Assembly (NCBI GenBank): GCA_020627645.1
Contig: JAHDGN010000119.1
Location: 1-8,678, forward strand
DNA length: 8,678 nt
DNA from: Akkermansiaceae bacterium
GTDB taxonomy: Bacteria; Verrucomicrobiota; Verrucomicrobiia; Verrucomicrobiales; Akkermansiaceae
Direction of reading: 5' to 3'
Of the stretch, positions 1 to 6,495 are shown piece by piece; the first letter of the stretch is position 1; each line of letters starts with the position of its first letter. The notes beneath the pieces were generated by a model. The model was not told the DNA's origin. It made no database searches and saw only the letters and a list, made by a program, of their open reading frames with translations. The position numbers and the translations under genes were made by a program.

Positions 1-1
1 A

Positions 2-946
2 AAGGAAATTATAAACGAACTCCTGAACGAGGAACTCTCCCGATCCATCTTCCGACAAAAAGTTTCCGGATTGATCGTCCAAACTTTCCCAATCTCAGAG
101 GCTATCGAAAAATTAGAGAAACTATGGTTTGCTCAAGAAAAAGAACTTCTAAAAGCGCTCACGCACTTCCTTCCCGGATCAGAAGAATCAGGGCTTTTTT
201 GGCTCCAGTGGCACAGAGAAAAACATCTCATTAAAACAAACACCCAACGAGTCGATGAACTAAACACCTTTCTCGATACACCCGCCGCCAAAGCAACACT
301 CGAAAACATTCTTAATGAGCTGACCAAAAAGGATACCACTCCTCACCCTAATTTAGTTCATGCGGCCGTCGAACTTCACATACCACAAGTCATCCCACCT
401 CTCAAAAAATTATCCTGGCAAGAGTTCTCCAGTGCTCCACTCATCAAAGTAATCTGTGACTCGGAATGGCCTTTGGAAGTTAGAAATGACCTCCTCAAAA
501 TCGCTCTAAAAATTGACCCAGCAAACCCAATTCTTCATTACGAAGCATCGCAGCTCGATCCAAACCGAGATCCAGACCTCCCCATTCTCTTAACTCTTGG
601 CAGAGCCGATGCCTGCCTCAACCTCATCTCCCACACTGGTAAAATTGCTCCCTTCATCCCCGCTTCCAATCTTGTCGACCTCTCACGCCAGGAAGACCTA
701 AAAATCTTAACCGCTGTCGCAGAACTTCACCTCAAAAACAAAGACTACCAAGAAGCCAGTCGGCTTTACCAAGCCATCCTCTGCGGAGAAGTTGCTCTCA
801 AAACCTACCCATCTACTCGAATCAGTAGAACCCTCAAAAACATCCGTAACCTCTACCTCTGCCGCCTCAAGATTGCTCAAACTGCAACAGAACGAGCCTT
901 TTGGCTTCATAAACTCAACGACCTAGCCGCCCTTCCCTCAAAATAA
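2..946 (+). CDS. hypothetical protein with TPR-like helical repeats, 5' end outside window
   Basis: The frame is open from the window edge through 23 codons before the first possible start (TTG at 71), so the gene almost certainly begins upstream and only its last ~314 codons are seen; it stops with TAA at 944-946. I do not recognise the family. The protein looks all-helical. Numbered from the TTG, residues ~141-160 (LLKIALKIDPANPILHYEAS) and ~210-237 (hydrophobic/Ala pattern with A217, Y226, A229, Y233, A235) resemble single tetratricopeptide repeats, which suggests a scaffold or protein-binding role. No membrane segment or catalytic motif is visible; a signal peptide cannot be judged because the N-terminus is missing. 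It is convergent with the lipoprotein gene, separated by a heptad-repeat spacer. Its codons are more AT-rich than those of the restriction-modification genes at the other end of the window. Confidence 0.7.
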   Translation, partial: KEIINELLNEELSRSIFRQKVSGLIVQTFPISEAIEKLEKLWFAQEKELLKALTHFLPGSEESGLFWLQWHREKHLIKTNTQRVDELNTFLDTPAAKATLENILNELTKKDTTPHPNLVHAAVELHIPQVIPPLKKLSWQEFSSAPLIKVICDSEWPLEVRNDLLKIALKIDPANPILHYEASQLDPNRDPDLPILLTLGRADACLNLISHTGKIAPFIPASNLVDLSRQEDLKILTAVAELHLKNKDYQEASRLYQAILCGEVALKTYPSTRISRTLKNIRNLYLCRLKIAQTATERAFWLHKLNDLAALPSK

Positions 947-1009
947 TGCTTCATCCTCAAATATCCCTTCATCAAGTAGTCCCTCCAGTCCAGCCCCCTC
1001 AACCAAGCC

Positions 1010-1058
1010 AAATCAAAAATCAAAAATCTGAAATCATAGATCTCAAATCTAAAATCAA
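1010..1058. repeat. heptanucleotide tandem array, seven units of AAATCNN
   Basis: AAATC begins at 1010, 1017, 1024, 1031, 1045 and 1052, exactly 7 bp apart; the unit at 1038 is AGATC, one mismatch away. Seven consecutive heptads therefore run from 1010 to 1058 and stop one base before the TGA stop codon of the - strand lipoprotein gene. The first five bases of the unit are fixed and the last two vary (AA, AA, TG, AT, TC, TA, AA). The array fills the right half of the spacer between two convergent genes; the left half (947-1009) shows nothing recognisable. Confidence 0.85.
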
Positions 1059-1656
1059 TCAGTTCCCCAACAAACTCTTCGCCTGATTCATCGTCAAATC
1101 ACGATATTCTTCCGTCGATAAAATGGTCGGCTTCTTTTTAAACCATCCATCACGAGAATCAGCATACCAACTCGACCTCGTTTTCATCCTCTTCCCATCC
1201 TCCATAGAACTCCCAGTCTGAAACTGCCCCGTCCGATAACCTTTCCCCGAACCAAAAGCCACTTGTCCAGACTCGTTAGACTTCTTCCCCCCAAACCATG
1301 ACTTTTTCCCAGAACGATCAAAATTCCGCGTCTGATACGAACCCGTAGAATAATCCTTACCCTGCCCCCAAGCCTTCTTATGATATCCCCGCTTCAAATA
1401 ATCCGGTAAATTCGCGTTCGCCTGCGCATATGCCGAGGACTTCCTGGCATCATATCGACTCCGCTTCCCCCCCGTCATCGTCCCATCATCCCCCTTCTGA
1501 ATATCTGCCTCTTTAAGGGCAAAAGGGTTATTTGGTTAACACTCCCGTCTTCGCCCGCCCCTTCGAAATTCCACCCATTAATTCTTCATCACTCATCGTT
1601 GACGAACAAGCCCCAAGGGCCAACGCCAACAATCCAAGCCATAAAAAACGCTGCAC
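1059..1656 (-). pseudogene. small Gly/Lys/Tyr-rich lipoprotein, split by one extra base
   Basis: Read on the - strand from GTG at 1656, the first 42 codons give a lipoprotein signal peptide: MQR, then a hydrophobic stretch FLWLGLLALALG, then lipobox LGAC with the lipidated Cys at residue 17, then SSTMSDEEL. This frame stops at TAA (1530-1528). The +1 frame is open from just after a TAA at 1538-1536 and continues as NPFALKEADIQKGDDG and on to TGA at 1061-1059. The total of 598 nt is 3x199+1, so removing one base within 1528-1538 restores a 198-residue protein. An ATG at 1478 would give a 139-residue product without the signal peptide. The body is rich in Gly, Lys, Ser and Tyr and contains a duplicated motif, GKDYSTGSYQT (~99-109) and GKGYRTGQFQT (~137-147). 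The family and function are unknown; membrane anchoring facing the periplasm is inferred from the lipobox. The break may be a sequencing error, a real mutation or, less likely, a programmed +1 shift at AAA-TAA-C. Confidence 0.65.
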
Positions 1657-1680
1657 CCCGAGAACTTACGGAGGCAGCGT
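1643..1680 (-). terminator. intrinsic terminator of the sugar operon, overlapping the lipoprotein start
   Basis: On the - strand ACGCTGC (1680-1674) pairs perfectly with GCAGCGT (1654-1648). The stem extends inward by CTCCG against CGGGG with one bulged base, the loop is about 8 nt, and six T residues (1648-1643) follow. It lies 20 nt after the TAA of the last oxidoreductase gene, the normal place for a Rho-independent terminator. The probable GTG start of the lipoprotein gene (1656-1654) lies in the 3' arm and the T tract encodes its Phe-Leu. Confidence 0.7.
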
Positions 1681-1700
1681 CCAAATTTCAATAGGGCAAT

Positions 1701-2855
1701 TTATAAATCCAGTTTTGTCCAAGCCGCATTGTTCGAAGACGAATCCACACAGGCCTGGATAAATGCCACTCCAGCAACCCCATCGTCAACCGTTGGAAAA
1801 TCGTAGCCACAGTCTGGAGCCGGATTCCCATCAATCTGATCCACAATCGCCTCAGCAGCAGCCAAATAAACATTCGCAAAAGCCTCGATAAACCCCTCCG
1901 GGTGCGCAAAAGGAGTCCTAGTATTAGCCTGAGCCGCCTCTCCTAAGTAATCATTTCCTCTCCGATACGTCTGACGCGGAGCATTCGCATACTTCACAAT
2001 CAACTCGTTCGGATCCTCCTGGTGCCACTCGATCGACGCCTTCGTCCCATAAATTCGAATCGTTAAGTCATTCTCGTCACCATTAGAAATCTGAGAAGCA
2101 TAGATGATCCCCTTCACCCCGTCCGTAAATCGAACCAAGCAATTTCCATCATCATCCAACTCACGACCCGGAATAAACGCCGTCAGCTCTGCCGCCAGCT
2201 CCTCCACCTCAAGACCTGTAATATATTTCGTCAGATTATGAGCATGCGTTCCAATATCTCCCATACAATTTGACTTACCCGCAATCTTTGGGTCCGCACG
2301 CCAATTTGAAATCGCCCCCGATCTCTCACCCTCCACATCCCCAACCGCATACCCCTGAGGATACTCAGCAACGATCTTCAACAAGCGACCTAGCTCTCCG
2401 TCCTTCACCATCCTCCGAGCCTCCTTCACCATCGGATACCCCGTGTAATTATGCGTCAGAGCAAAAACCAAACCAGACTCATCCACGATCTTCTTCAACT
2501 CCTTCGCCTGTTCCAAATCCACTGTCAACGGCTTGTCACAAATCACATTGATCCCTGCCTCCAAGAAGGTCTTGGCCACCGCAAAATGCAGATGATTCTG
2601 CACCACGATTGACACAAAATCGATTCCATCCTCACGCGCAGCTTCCGCTTTCGCCATTTCCTCGTAGCTCCCGTAAACCCGGTCCGGATCCAAAAAGAAA
2701 TCCTCCCCCGACAAACGAGACTTCTCCGGGTCCGAAGAAAACGCACCCGCCACCAATTCAATCTTACCATCCAAATTCGCCGCCATCCGGTGAACCTGAC
2801 CAATAAATGCTCCACGGCCACCACCGACCATTCCCATACGAAGTTTTCGATTCAT
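1701..2855 (-). CDS. Gfo/Idh/MocA family NAD(P)-dependent oxidoreductase
   Basis: A 384-residue protein, the usual length for this family, which oxidises or reduces a hydroxyl/keto group of sugars, inositols or their derivatives with NAD(P). The N-terminal Rossmann fold is seen in GMVGGGRGAFIG (residues 8-19), a glycine-rich dinucleotide loop. CDKP (106-109) is the variant of the EKP motif that holds the catalytic lysine, here K108. The C-terminal substrate domain has GDIGTH (199-204), matching the D-x-x-x-H active-site motif (D200, H204). No signal peptide is visible, so it should be cytoplasmic. It is the last gene of a three-gene operon, 27 nt after the preceding oxidoreductase, and is followed by a terminator. 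No Shine-Dalgarno sequence is visible before the ATG, as for its neighbours. Its exact substrate cannot be told from sequence; the isomerase two genes upstream suggests a sugar pathway. Family assignment is firm, pathway is inferred. Confidence 0.95.
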   Translation of the reverse strand: MNRKLRMGMVGGGRGAFIGQVHRMAANLDGKIELVAGAFSSDPEKSRLSGEDFFLDPDRVYGSYEEMAKAEAAREDGIDFVSIVVQNHLHFAVAKTFLEAGINVICDKPLTVDLEQAKELKKIVDESGLVFALTHNYTGYPMVKEARRMVKDGELGRLLKIVAEYPQGYAVGDVEGERSGAISNWRADPKIAGKSNCMGDIGTHAHNLTKYITGLEVEELAAELTAFIPGRELDDDGNCLVRFTDGVKGIIYASQISNGDENDLTIRIYGTKASIEWHQEDPNELIVKYANAPRQTYRRGNDYLGEAAQANTRTPFAHPEGFIEAFANVYLAAAEAIVDQIDGNPAPDCGYDFPTVDDGVAGVAFIQACVDSSSNNAAWTKLDL

Positions 2856-2882
2856 GATATCTATTTCTACGATTCGCTTGTT

Positions 2883-3957
2883 CTAAAGTGCCACTGCCCG
2901 CCCCGAATTCGATGACTCATAAAGCGCATCGATCACCTTCATCAAACTCAACGCCTCCGATGGCTGATTCAATGGCGCAGCCTTCCCCTCAATCACCTCA
3001 ACAAAGTTCGCCGCCGAATCAATACGCCCCATATCTTCACATTCCGGAACCTCAACCGTCGTATTCACCGACTTTCCGTCCACCTGAGTATAAAGCTCAC
3101 AAGTATCAATCGCGGTCTCATCCAAGCCGTCTTCTCCAAATAACCGCTCTACCTTTCCTCCCGCCTTTGTTCCCTGAAACACCACCGACACCTCTTCACG
3201 CTTGATCATCTCCGCCCAAGACACCTGCAAGGACAAAACCTGACCGCTCTTAAAGGTCACGAAACCATGAGCTGCAGCCTCAACATCAGTCACCCCATCC
3301 GCCTTGTCAGGAATCCCCCAAGGCCCCTTAAAGCCCGGATCCCCCATAAACGTATCAAAAGTCTTACCCAAAACCTGGGCAGGCTCCGGATAACCCATAA
3401 AATACATCGCCAAATCGATCATGTGTAACAAATCAATCGTCGCCCCACCACCAGCCAAGGCCTTCGTCGTAAACCAACCCCCAAAGCCTGGAATACCCGT
3501 ACGCCGAATCCACTTGGACTGAGCAGAATTAATCGAGCCTACCTCCCCCGCCCGGATCTTCTTCATCAATTCCACCGACTCTGGCCGAGCCCGGTTATTG
3601 AAATTAAACATCAATTGCTTCCCAGCCTTGTCAGCTGCCGCAATCATCTCCTCGACTTCACCCGCATTCAACGCAGGGGGCTTTTCACAAAACACATGCT
3701 TACCTGCCTCTAAACACTGAATCGCAAGAGGCGCGTGGAATTTATTTGGCACAATGATACTAACAGCATCAACCCCTCCGCTCTCCAACATCTCCGCAAC
3801 ATCAGTAAAAGTCTGACTCACTCCATATTCTTTAGCCGCAGCCCGAGCTGCCTCCTCACTCATATCACAAACCGCCACCACTTCTCCACCCGCCTTCACA
3901 AAACCCGCGGTATTGCAACATTCCTCCTGCCCCAATCACTCCAATCTTCGTAGCCAT
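2883..3957 (-). pseudogene. Gfo/Idh/MocA family oxidoreductase with a single-base frameshift near the 5' end
   Basis: The natural start is ATG at 3957, giving MATKIGVIGAGGMLQYRG, a classic Rossmann N-terminus with GxGGM. The rest of the protein continues in the +1 frame as GFVKAGGEVVAVCDMSEEA. The span of 1075 nt is 3x358+1, so dropping one base, most likely in the AAAA/CCC runs at 3900-3906, restores a 357-residue enzyme. A TTG at 3935 gives an uninterrupted 350-codon frame but cannot be right, since it lacks the NAD(P)-binding loop. Downstream are the catalytic EKP motif (in HVFCEKPPALN), and GGATIDLLHMIDLAMYF, which carries the D-x-x-H active-site pair. The gene starts 13 nt after the isomerase stop and ends 27 nt before the second oxidoreductase. 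The role is probably NAD(P)-dependent oxidation or reduction of a sugar intermediate. Conservation on both sides of the break favours a sequencing error or a very recent mutation. Confidence 0.85.
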
Positions 3958-3970
3958 AGGATCTTTTCTA

Positions 3971-5026
3971 CTACTGGTTATCACCATCGAAAGCCGAATC
4001 AAACATCCCTGCCTCGTTTCTCGGGAAATCCAGAGCCTTGGTATAAGCACAACTCTCTTCAGCCCCATGGAATCTTTCCATTCGGCCATCCTCCCACTCC
4101 ACCGACAATGGCCCCGCATAGCGAGTATCATTCAAAGCCACAATGATCTCTTCGAAATCGATATCCCCGCGTCCAACCGAACGGAAATCCCAATACCTTC
4201 GAGCATCAGTAAAGTCAGTATGCCCTCCAAACACCCCAACCGTCCCATCACCATGCCCCCACCACACATCCTTCATATGCACATGATAAATCCGATCTGC
4301 AAACTCCCGGATAAACCGCACATAATCCACCCCTTGGTAACCCAAGTGACTCGGGTCATAGTTAAAACCAAAACGCCGATGCCCTTTCACCGCATCAATC
4401 GCTCGAGCTGCCGACGCGATATCAAACGCGATTTCAGTCGGATGCACTTCCAACGCAAAATTCACGTCAACCTCCTCAAACGCATCTAAAATTGGAGTGA
4501 AACGATTTGCAAAATCATCAAATCCCTTCTGCAAATACGCCTGATCTGTCGGAGGAAACGCATACAAAGCATGCCAAATACTCGATCCCGTAAATCCATT
4601 CACCACCGCTCCAATCCCAACCTGCTCCCGTCCCGCCATGTAATCCTTCCCCGCATCGACAAACTTCCGGCACGCCCTCCCAGTATCTATCAGCTCCTGA
4701 GCCGCCCGCTGCCTCACCCCTTCAGGGTCCCCATCTCCATAAACGTGCTCCGGCAGAATAGCCGCATGACGCTCATCAATGGGGTCACAAACAGCCTGCC
4801 CCACCAAATGAGCCGAAATCGCATAACACGACAAATCATTCTTCTTCAACAACTCCCAACGCCCCTCAACATACCCATCCTCATTGAGAGCGGCCTTCAC
4901 ATCAAAGTGATCGCCCCAACATCCCAACTCCACCCCGTCATAACCCATCTCCTTCACCCGTGGAAGAAGCTCAGCAAGAGGAAGATCGGCCCACTGGCCC
5001 GTAAAAAGTGTAACTGGTCTCGGCAT
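3971..5026 (-). CDS. sugar phosphate isomerase/epimerase (xylose isomerase-like TIM barrel)
   Basis: A 351-residue protein from ATG at 5026. The frame is open for 24 more codons upstream (TTG or similar near 5098), but that stretch does not look conserved, and [20 protein letters not shown] is a typical start of the family. Likely metal-binding and catalytic residues, in order: E193 in [10 protein letters not shown]224 and H227 in [10 protein letters not shown]250 in YHVHMKD, and E310 in LSVEWEDG; E33 in YDGVELG is the usual first-strand glutamate. These fit the AP-endonuclease-2-like barrel of IolE/IolI and related sugar isomerases and epimerases, which shift a keto group or invert a centre using a divalent metal. 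It is the first gene of the operon with two Gfo/Idh/MocA oxidoreductases. Such trios are common in Verrucomicrobiota, Planctomycetota and Lentisphaerota and suggest breakdown of an inositol, a sugar acid or a 3-keto-sugar. The exact substrate is not resolvable here. Confidence 0.92.
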   Translation of the reverse strand: MPRPVTLFTGQWADLPLAELLPRVKEMGYDGVELGCWGDHFDVKAALNEDGYVEGRWELLKKNDLSCYAISAHLVGQAVCDPIDERHAAILPEHVYGDGDPEGVRQRAAQELIDTGRACRKFVDAGKDYMAGREQVGIGAVVNGFTGSSIWHALYAFPPTDQAYLQKGFDDFANRFTPILDAFEEVDVNFALEVHPTEIAFDIASAARAIDAVKGHRRFGFNYDPSHLGYQGVDYVRFIREFADRIYHVHMKDVWWGHGDGTVGVFGGHTDFTDARRYWDFRSVGRGDIDFEEIIVALNDTRYAGPLSVEWEDGRMERFHGAEESCAYTKALDFPRNEAGMFDSAFDGDNQ

Positions 5027-5119
5027 GATGTTTTTCGTGTAATTTGGTCGGCAAAGAAGGTGCGAAATTCTCCCCATCCTGCAAGTCTGAATCCTCAAAC
5101 TGCCAACACCCCTGGGAAC

Positions 5120-5137
5120 GCCGACGTCCCCGTCGGC
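5120..5137. repeat. perfect short palindrome (GCCGACG-TCCC-CGTCGGC), REP-like hairpin
   Basis: GCCGACG (5120-5126) and CGTCGGC (5131-5137) are perfectly complementary with a 4-nt loop. No T tract follows on either strand, so it is not a standard terminator. If the promoter at 5161-5190 is real, the hairpin lies in the 5' leader of the isomerase mRNA, about 95 nt before the ATG. GC-rich intergenic hairpins of this shape are often dispersed repeats in Verrucomicrobiota genomes, from general memory; only one copy is in this window. Confidence 0.55.
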
Positions 5138-5160
5138 ATCACGAGCCTCCGAAAACCAGT

Positions 5161-5190
5161 ATTATTGCACCTACAGTGATTCCATTCCAA
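5161..5190 (-). promoter_or_regulatory. candidate sigma-70-type promoter for the sugar operon
   Basis: On the - strand TTGGAA (5190-5185) is followed by an 18-nt spacer and AATAAT (5166-5161), matching the -35 and -10 consensus at 4 and 5 of 6 positions. Transcription would start near 5153 and give a ~127-nt leader for the isomerase gene containing the 5120-5137 hairpin. It is a sequence match only, and AT-rich matches arise easily by chance. Confidence 0.3.
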
Positions 5191-5211
5191 TTTCACTCAC
5201 CAGTAAAGCAA

Positions 5212-5239
5212 TCACTTACAACTTCCAACTTCTCGCTTC
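5212..5239. repeat. heptanucleotide array, four units related to GAAGTTG on the - strand
   Basis: The + strand reads TCACTTA, CAACTTC, CAACTTC, TCGCTTC in exact 7-bp register; the - strand units are GAAGCGA, GAAGTTG, GAAGTTG, TAAGTGA. The two middle units are identical and the outer two diverge at two or three positions. The unit is close to the GAAGTGA heptad at 7477-7497, which supports treating both as one repeat class. Confidence 0.65.
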
Positions 5240-5368
5240 TTTGGCTATACCCCCCCAGAGCAAAAACGATCCATGAAACCATCAAAAATACACTAGAAGA
5301 CGGCAACAGCTCCGCAACATGTTCTCATAGCTCACCGTTCCCAATCGCATATCCTTTCCCGTCTCCCC

Positions 5369-6490
5369 ATGAACGCCAAAGAAGCCACCGCCCGCATCAA
5401 AATCAACCGCCTACTCGAAGAAGCCGGCTGGCGCTTCTTTGACGACCAAAACGGCGATGCAAACATCTGCCTCGAACCCAAAGTCAAAATCACTCCCTTC
5501 GCACTCGACGCACTCGGCGAGAACTTCGAGAAAACCTCAAACGGCTTCATCGACACCTACAAGACTAGCAAAGCCCGCGTCTGCGTCACCGTCGGCATGA
5601 TGACCACTGGCTACGACTGTCCCGACCTTCTAAACCTCGGCCTCTTCCGTCCCATCTTCTCCCCAACCGACTTCATCCAAATCAAAGGACGCGGCACCCG
5701 GAAACACACCTTTCTCGAAGACCTCCACGACGACGAACTCGCGGAAACCATCAAGAAACCAAAGAAAACCGCCTTCAAGCTCTTCGACTTCTTCGCCAAC
5801 TGCGAATATTTCGAAGAAGAGTTCGACTACGATCAAGTTCTCGAACTTCCAAAACCCAAAGGCAAAAGTGGCGATGACACCGACGAAGGAGTCACCGTTT
5901 ACGAGGGCACTTACGAACATCTCGGCGCCGACATCATCTCGTCCGTCGTAGAAGATAAGATCGGAGAATACGGTATGAAGATCGACCGCATGTTCTTTGA
6001 GAAGTTCGAAGACACCGTCAAAGAAAACGACTTCATCGCCACCAGCGTCGAAGCCGGCGAATGGGATCGCGTCATCGACTACGTCAACAAAGAAGTCTTC
6101 GAGAAACCCAAGGAATACTACAACCTCGACAAACTCCGCAAAGCCGCTTCTGTTGACCGCCGCCTCACCCTTCGCGAAATCCTCGAAAAAATCTTTGGCC
6201 TCATCCCATGCTTCAAATCCAAGGACCAGCTCCTCGAAGAAGAATTCGCTAAATTCGTTGCCGACCATAAACCCGACGAGGCCGAGGCCATCCCTGCCCT
6301 GAAAAATTACTTTAAAGCCTATGCCACCGATGGCTACATTCGCATGTTCATCGACCAAAAAGAATCCACCCACCTTGCGACAAATCCCACCTTCTCCACC
6401 CGTGACCTCAAAGCGGTGCCCGAGAAATACCGCACCCTCATCCCTGAGTATATCAAAGACTATGTCTCGCTGAACCAATTCGCGGCCTAA
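5369..6490 (+). CDS. hsdR: type I restriction endonuclease subunit R, internally deleted
   Basis: HsdR normally cuts DNA and drives ATP-dependent translocation, and is usually 800-1100 residues; this frame has 373. Residues 1-62 (MNAKEATARIKIN to NGFID) match the start of the N-terminal nuclease domain in the EcoEI-type subfamily, where FID would continue into the catalytic D and E-x-K strands. Here the sequence jumps at residue ~62 (nt ~5552-5560) to TYKTSKARVCVTVGMMTTGYD, helicase motif V, then QIKGRGTR (104-111), motif VI. The rest is the C-terminal EcoEI_R-type helical domain, which binds the methyltransferase core. The E-x-K nuclease residues, the Walker A and the DEAD/DEAH box are all absent, so the protein cannot cut or translocate DNA. 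The joint keeps the frame. The DUF1016 gene follows 5 nt after the stop. No ribosome binding site is visible; ATG at 5369 fits the family start. Real deletion and assembly chimera are both possible. Confidence 0.88.
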   Translation: MNAKEATARIKINRLLEEAGWRFFDDQNGDANICLEPKVKITPFALDALGENFEKTSNGFIDTYKTSKARVCVTVGMMTTGYDCPDLLNLGLFRPIFSPTDFIQIKGRGTRKHTFLEDLHDDELAETIKKPKKTAFKLFDFFANCEYFEEEFDYDQVLELPKPKGKSGDDTDEGVTVYEGTYEHLGADIISSVVEDKIGEYGMKIDRMFFEKFEDTVKENDFIATSVEAGEWDRVIDYVNKEVFEKPKEYYNLDKLRKAASVDRRLTLREILEKIFGLIPCFKSKDQLLEEEFAKFVADHKPDEAEAIPALKNYFKAYATDGYIRMFIDQKESTHLATNPTFSTRDLKAVPEKYRTLIPEYIKDYVSLNQFAA

Positions 6491-6495
6491 TTCCT

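Larger units (their letters stand above)
5027..5368. other. intergenic region between the divergent sugar operon and restriction-modification locus
   Basis: These 342 bases separate two divergently transcribed units and should hold both promoters. I see a possible - strand promoter (5161-5190), a perfect short hairpin (5120-5137), a four-unit heptad array (5212-5239) and a run of seven C at 5250-5256. Small open frames cross it but none looks conserved. No tRNA, small RNA or convincing + strand promoter for hsdR was recognised. Confidence 0.6.

Noticed and set aside
1010..1058. CRISPR array
   Set aside because: The units are 7 bp with no spacers and there are no cas genes.
1528..1538. Programmed +1 frameshift in the lipoprotein, as in prfB
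   Set aside because: The AAA-TAA-C context is suggestive, but two other genes in the window have similar single-base breaks without a slippery site, so sequencing error or mutation is the simpler reading. Kept only as an alternative.
5027..5098. Longer isomerase with 24 extra N-terminal residues
   Set aside because: The extension is Cys/Arg-rich and does not look like the family; the ATG at 5026 gives a typical start.
5241..5251. + strand promoter for hsdR (TTCCAA at 5223, TATACC at 5246)
   Set aside because: Matches of only 3 and 4 of 6 positions, and it overlaps the heptad array; too weak to annotate.
4067..5442. Several + strand open frames opposite and just upstream of the isomerase
   Set aside because: Pro/Ser/His/Arg-rich mirror translations of a clear TIM-barrel gene; none has a plausible start context or motif.
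5630..6478. - strand open frame of 282 codons opposite hsdR
   Set aside because: Same mirror effect; Phe/Val/Glu/Gly-rich with no recognisable domain.
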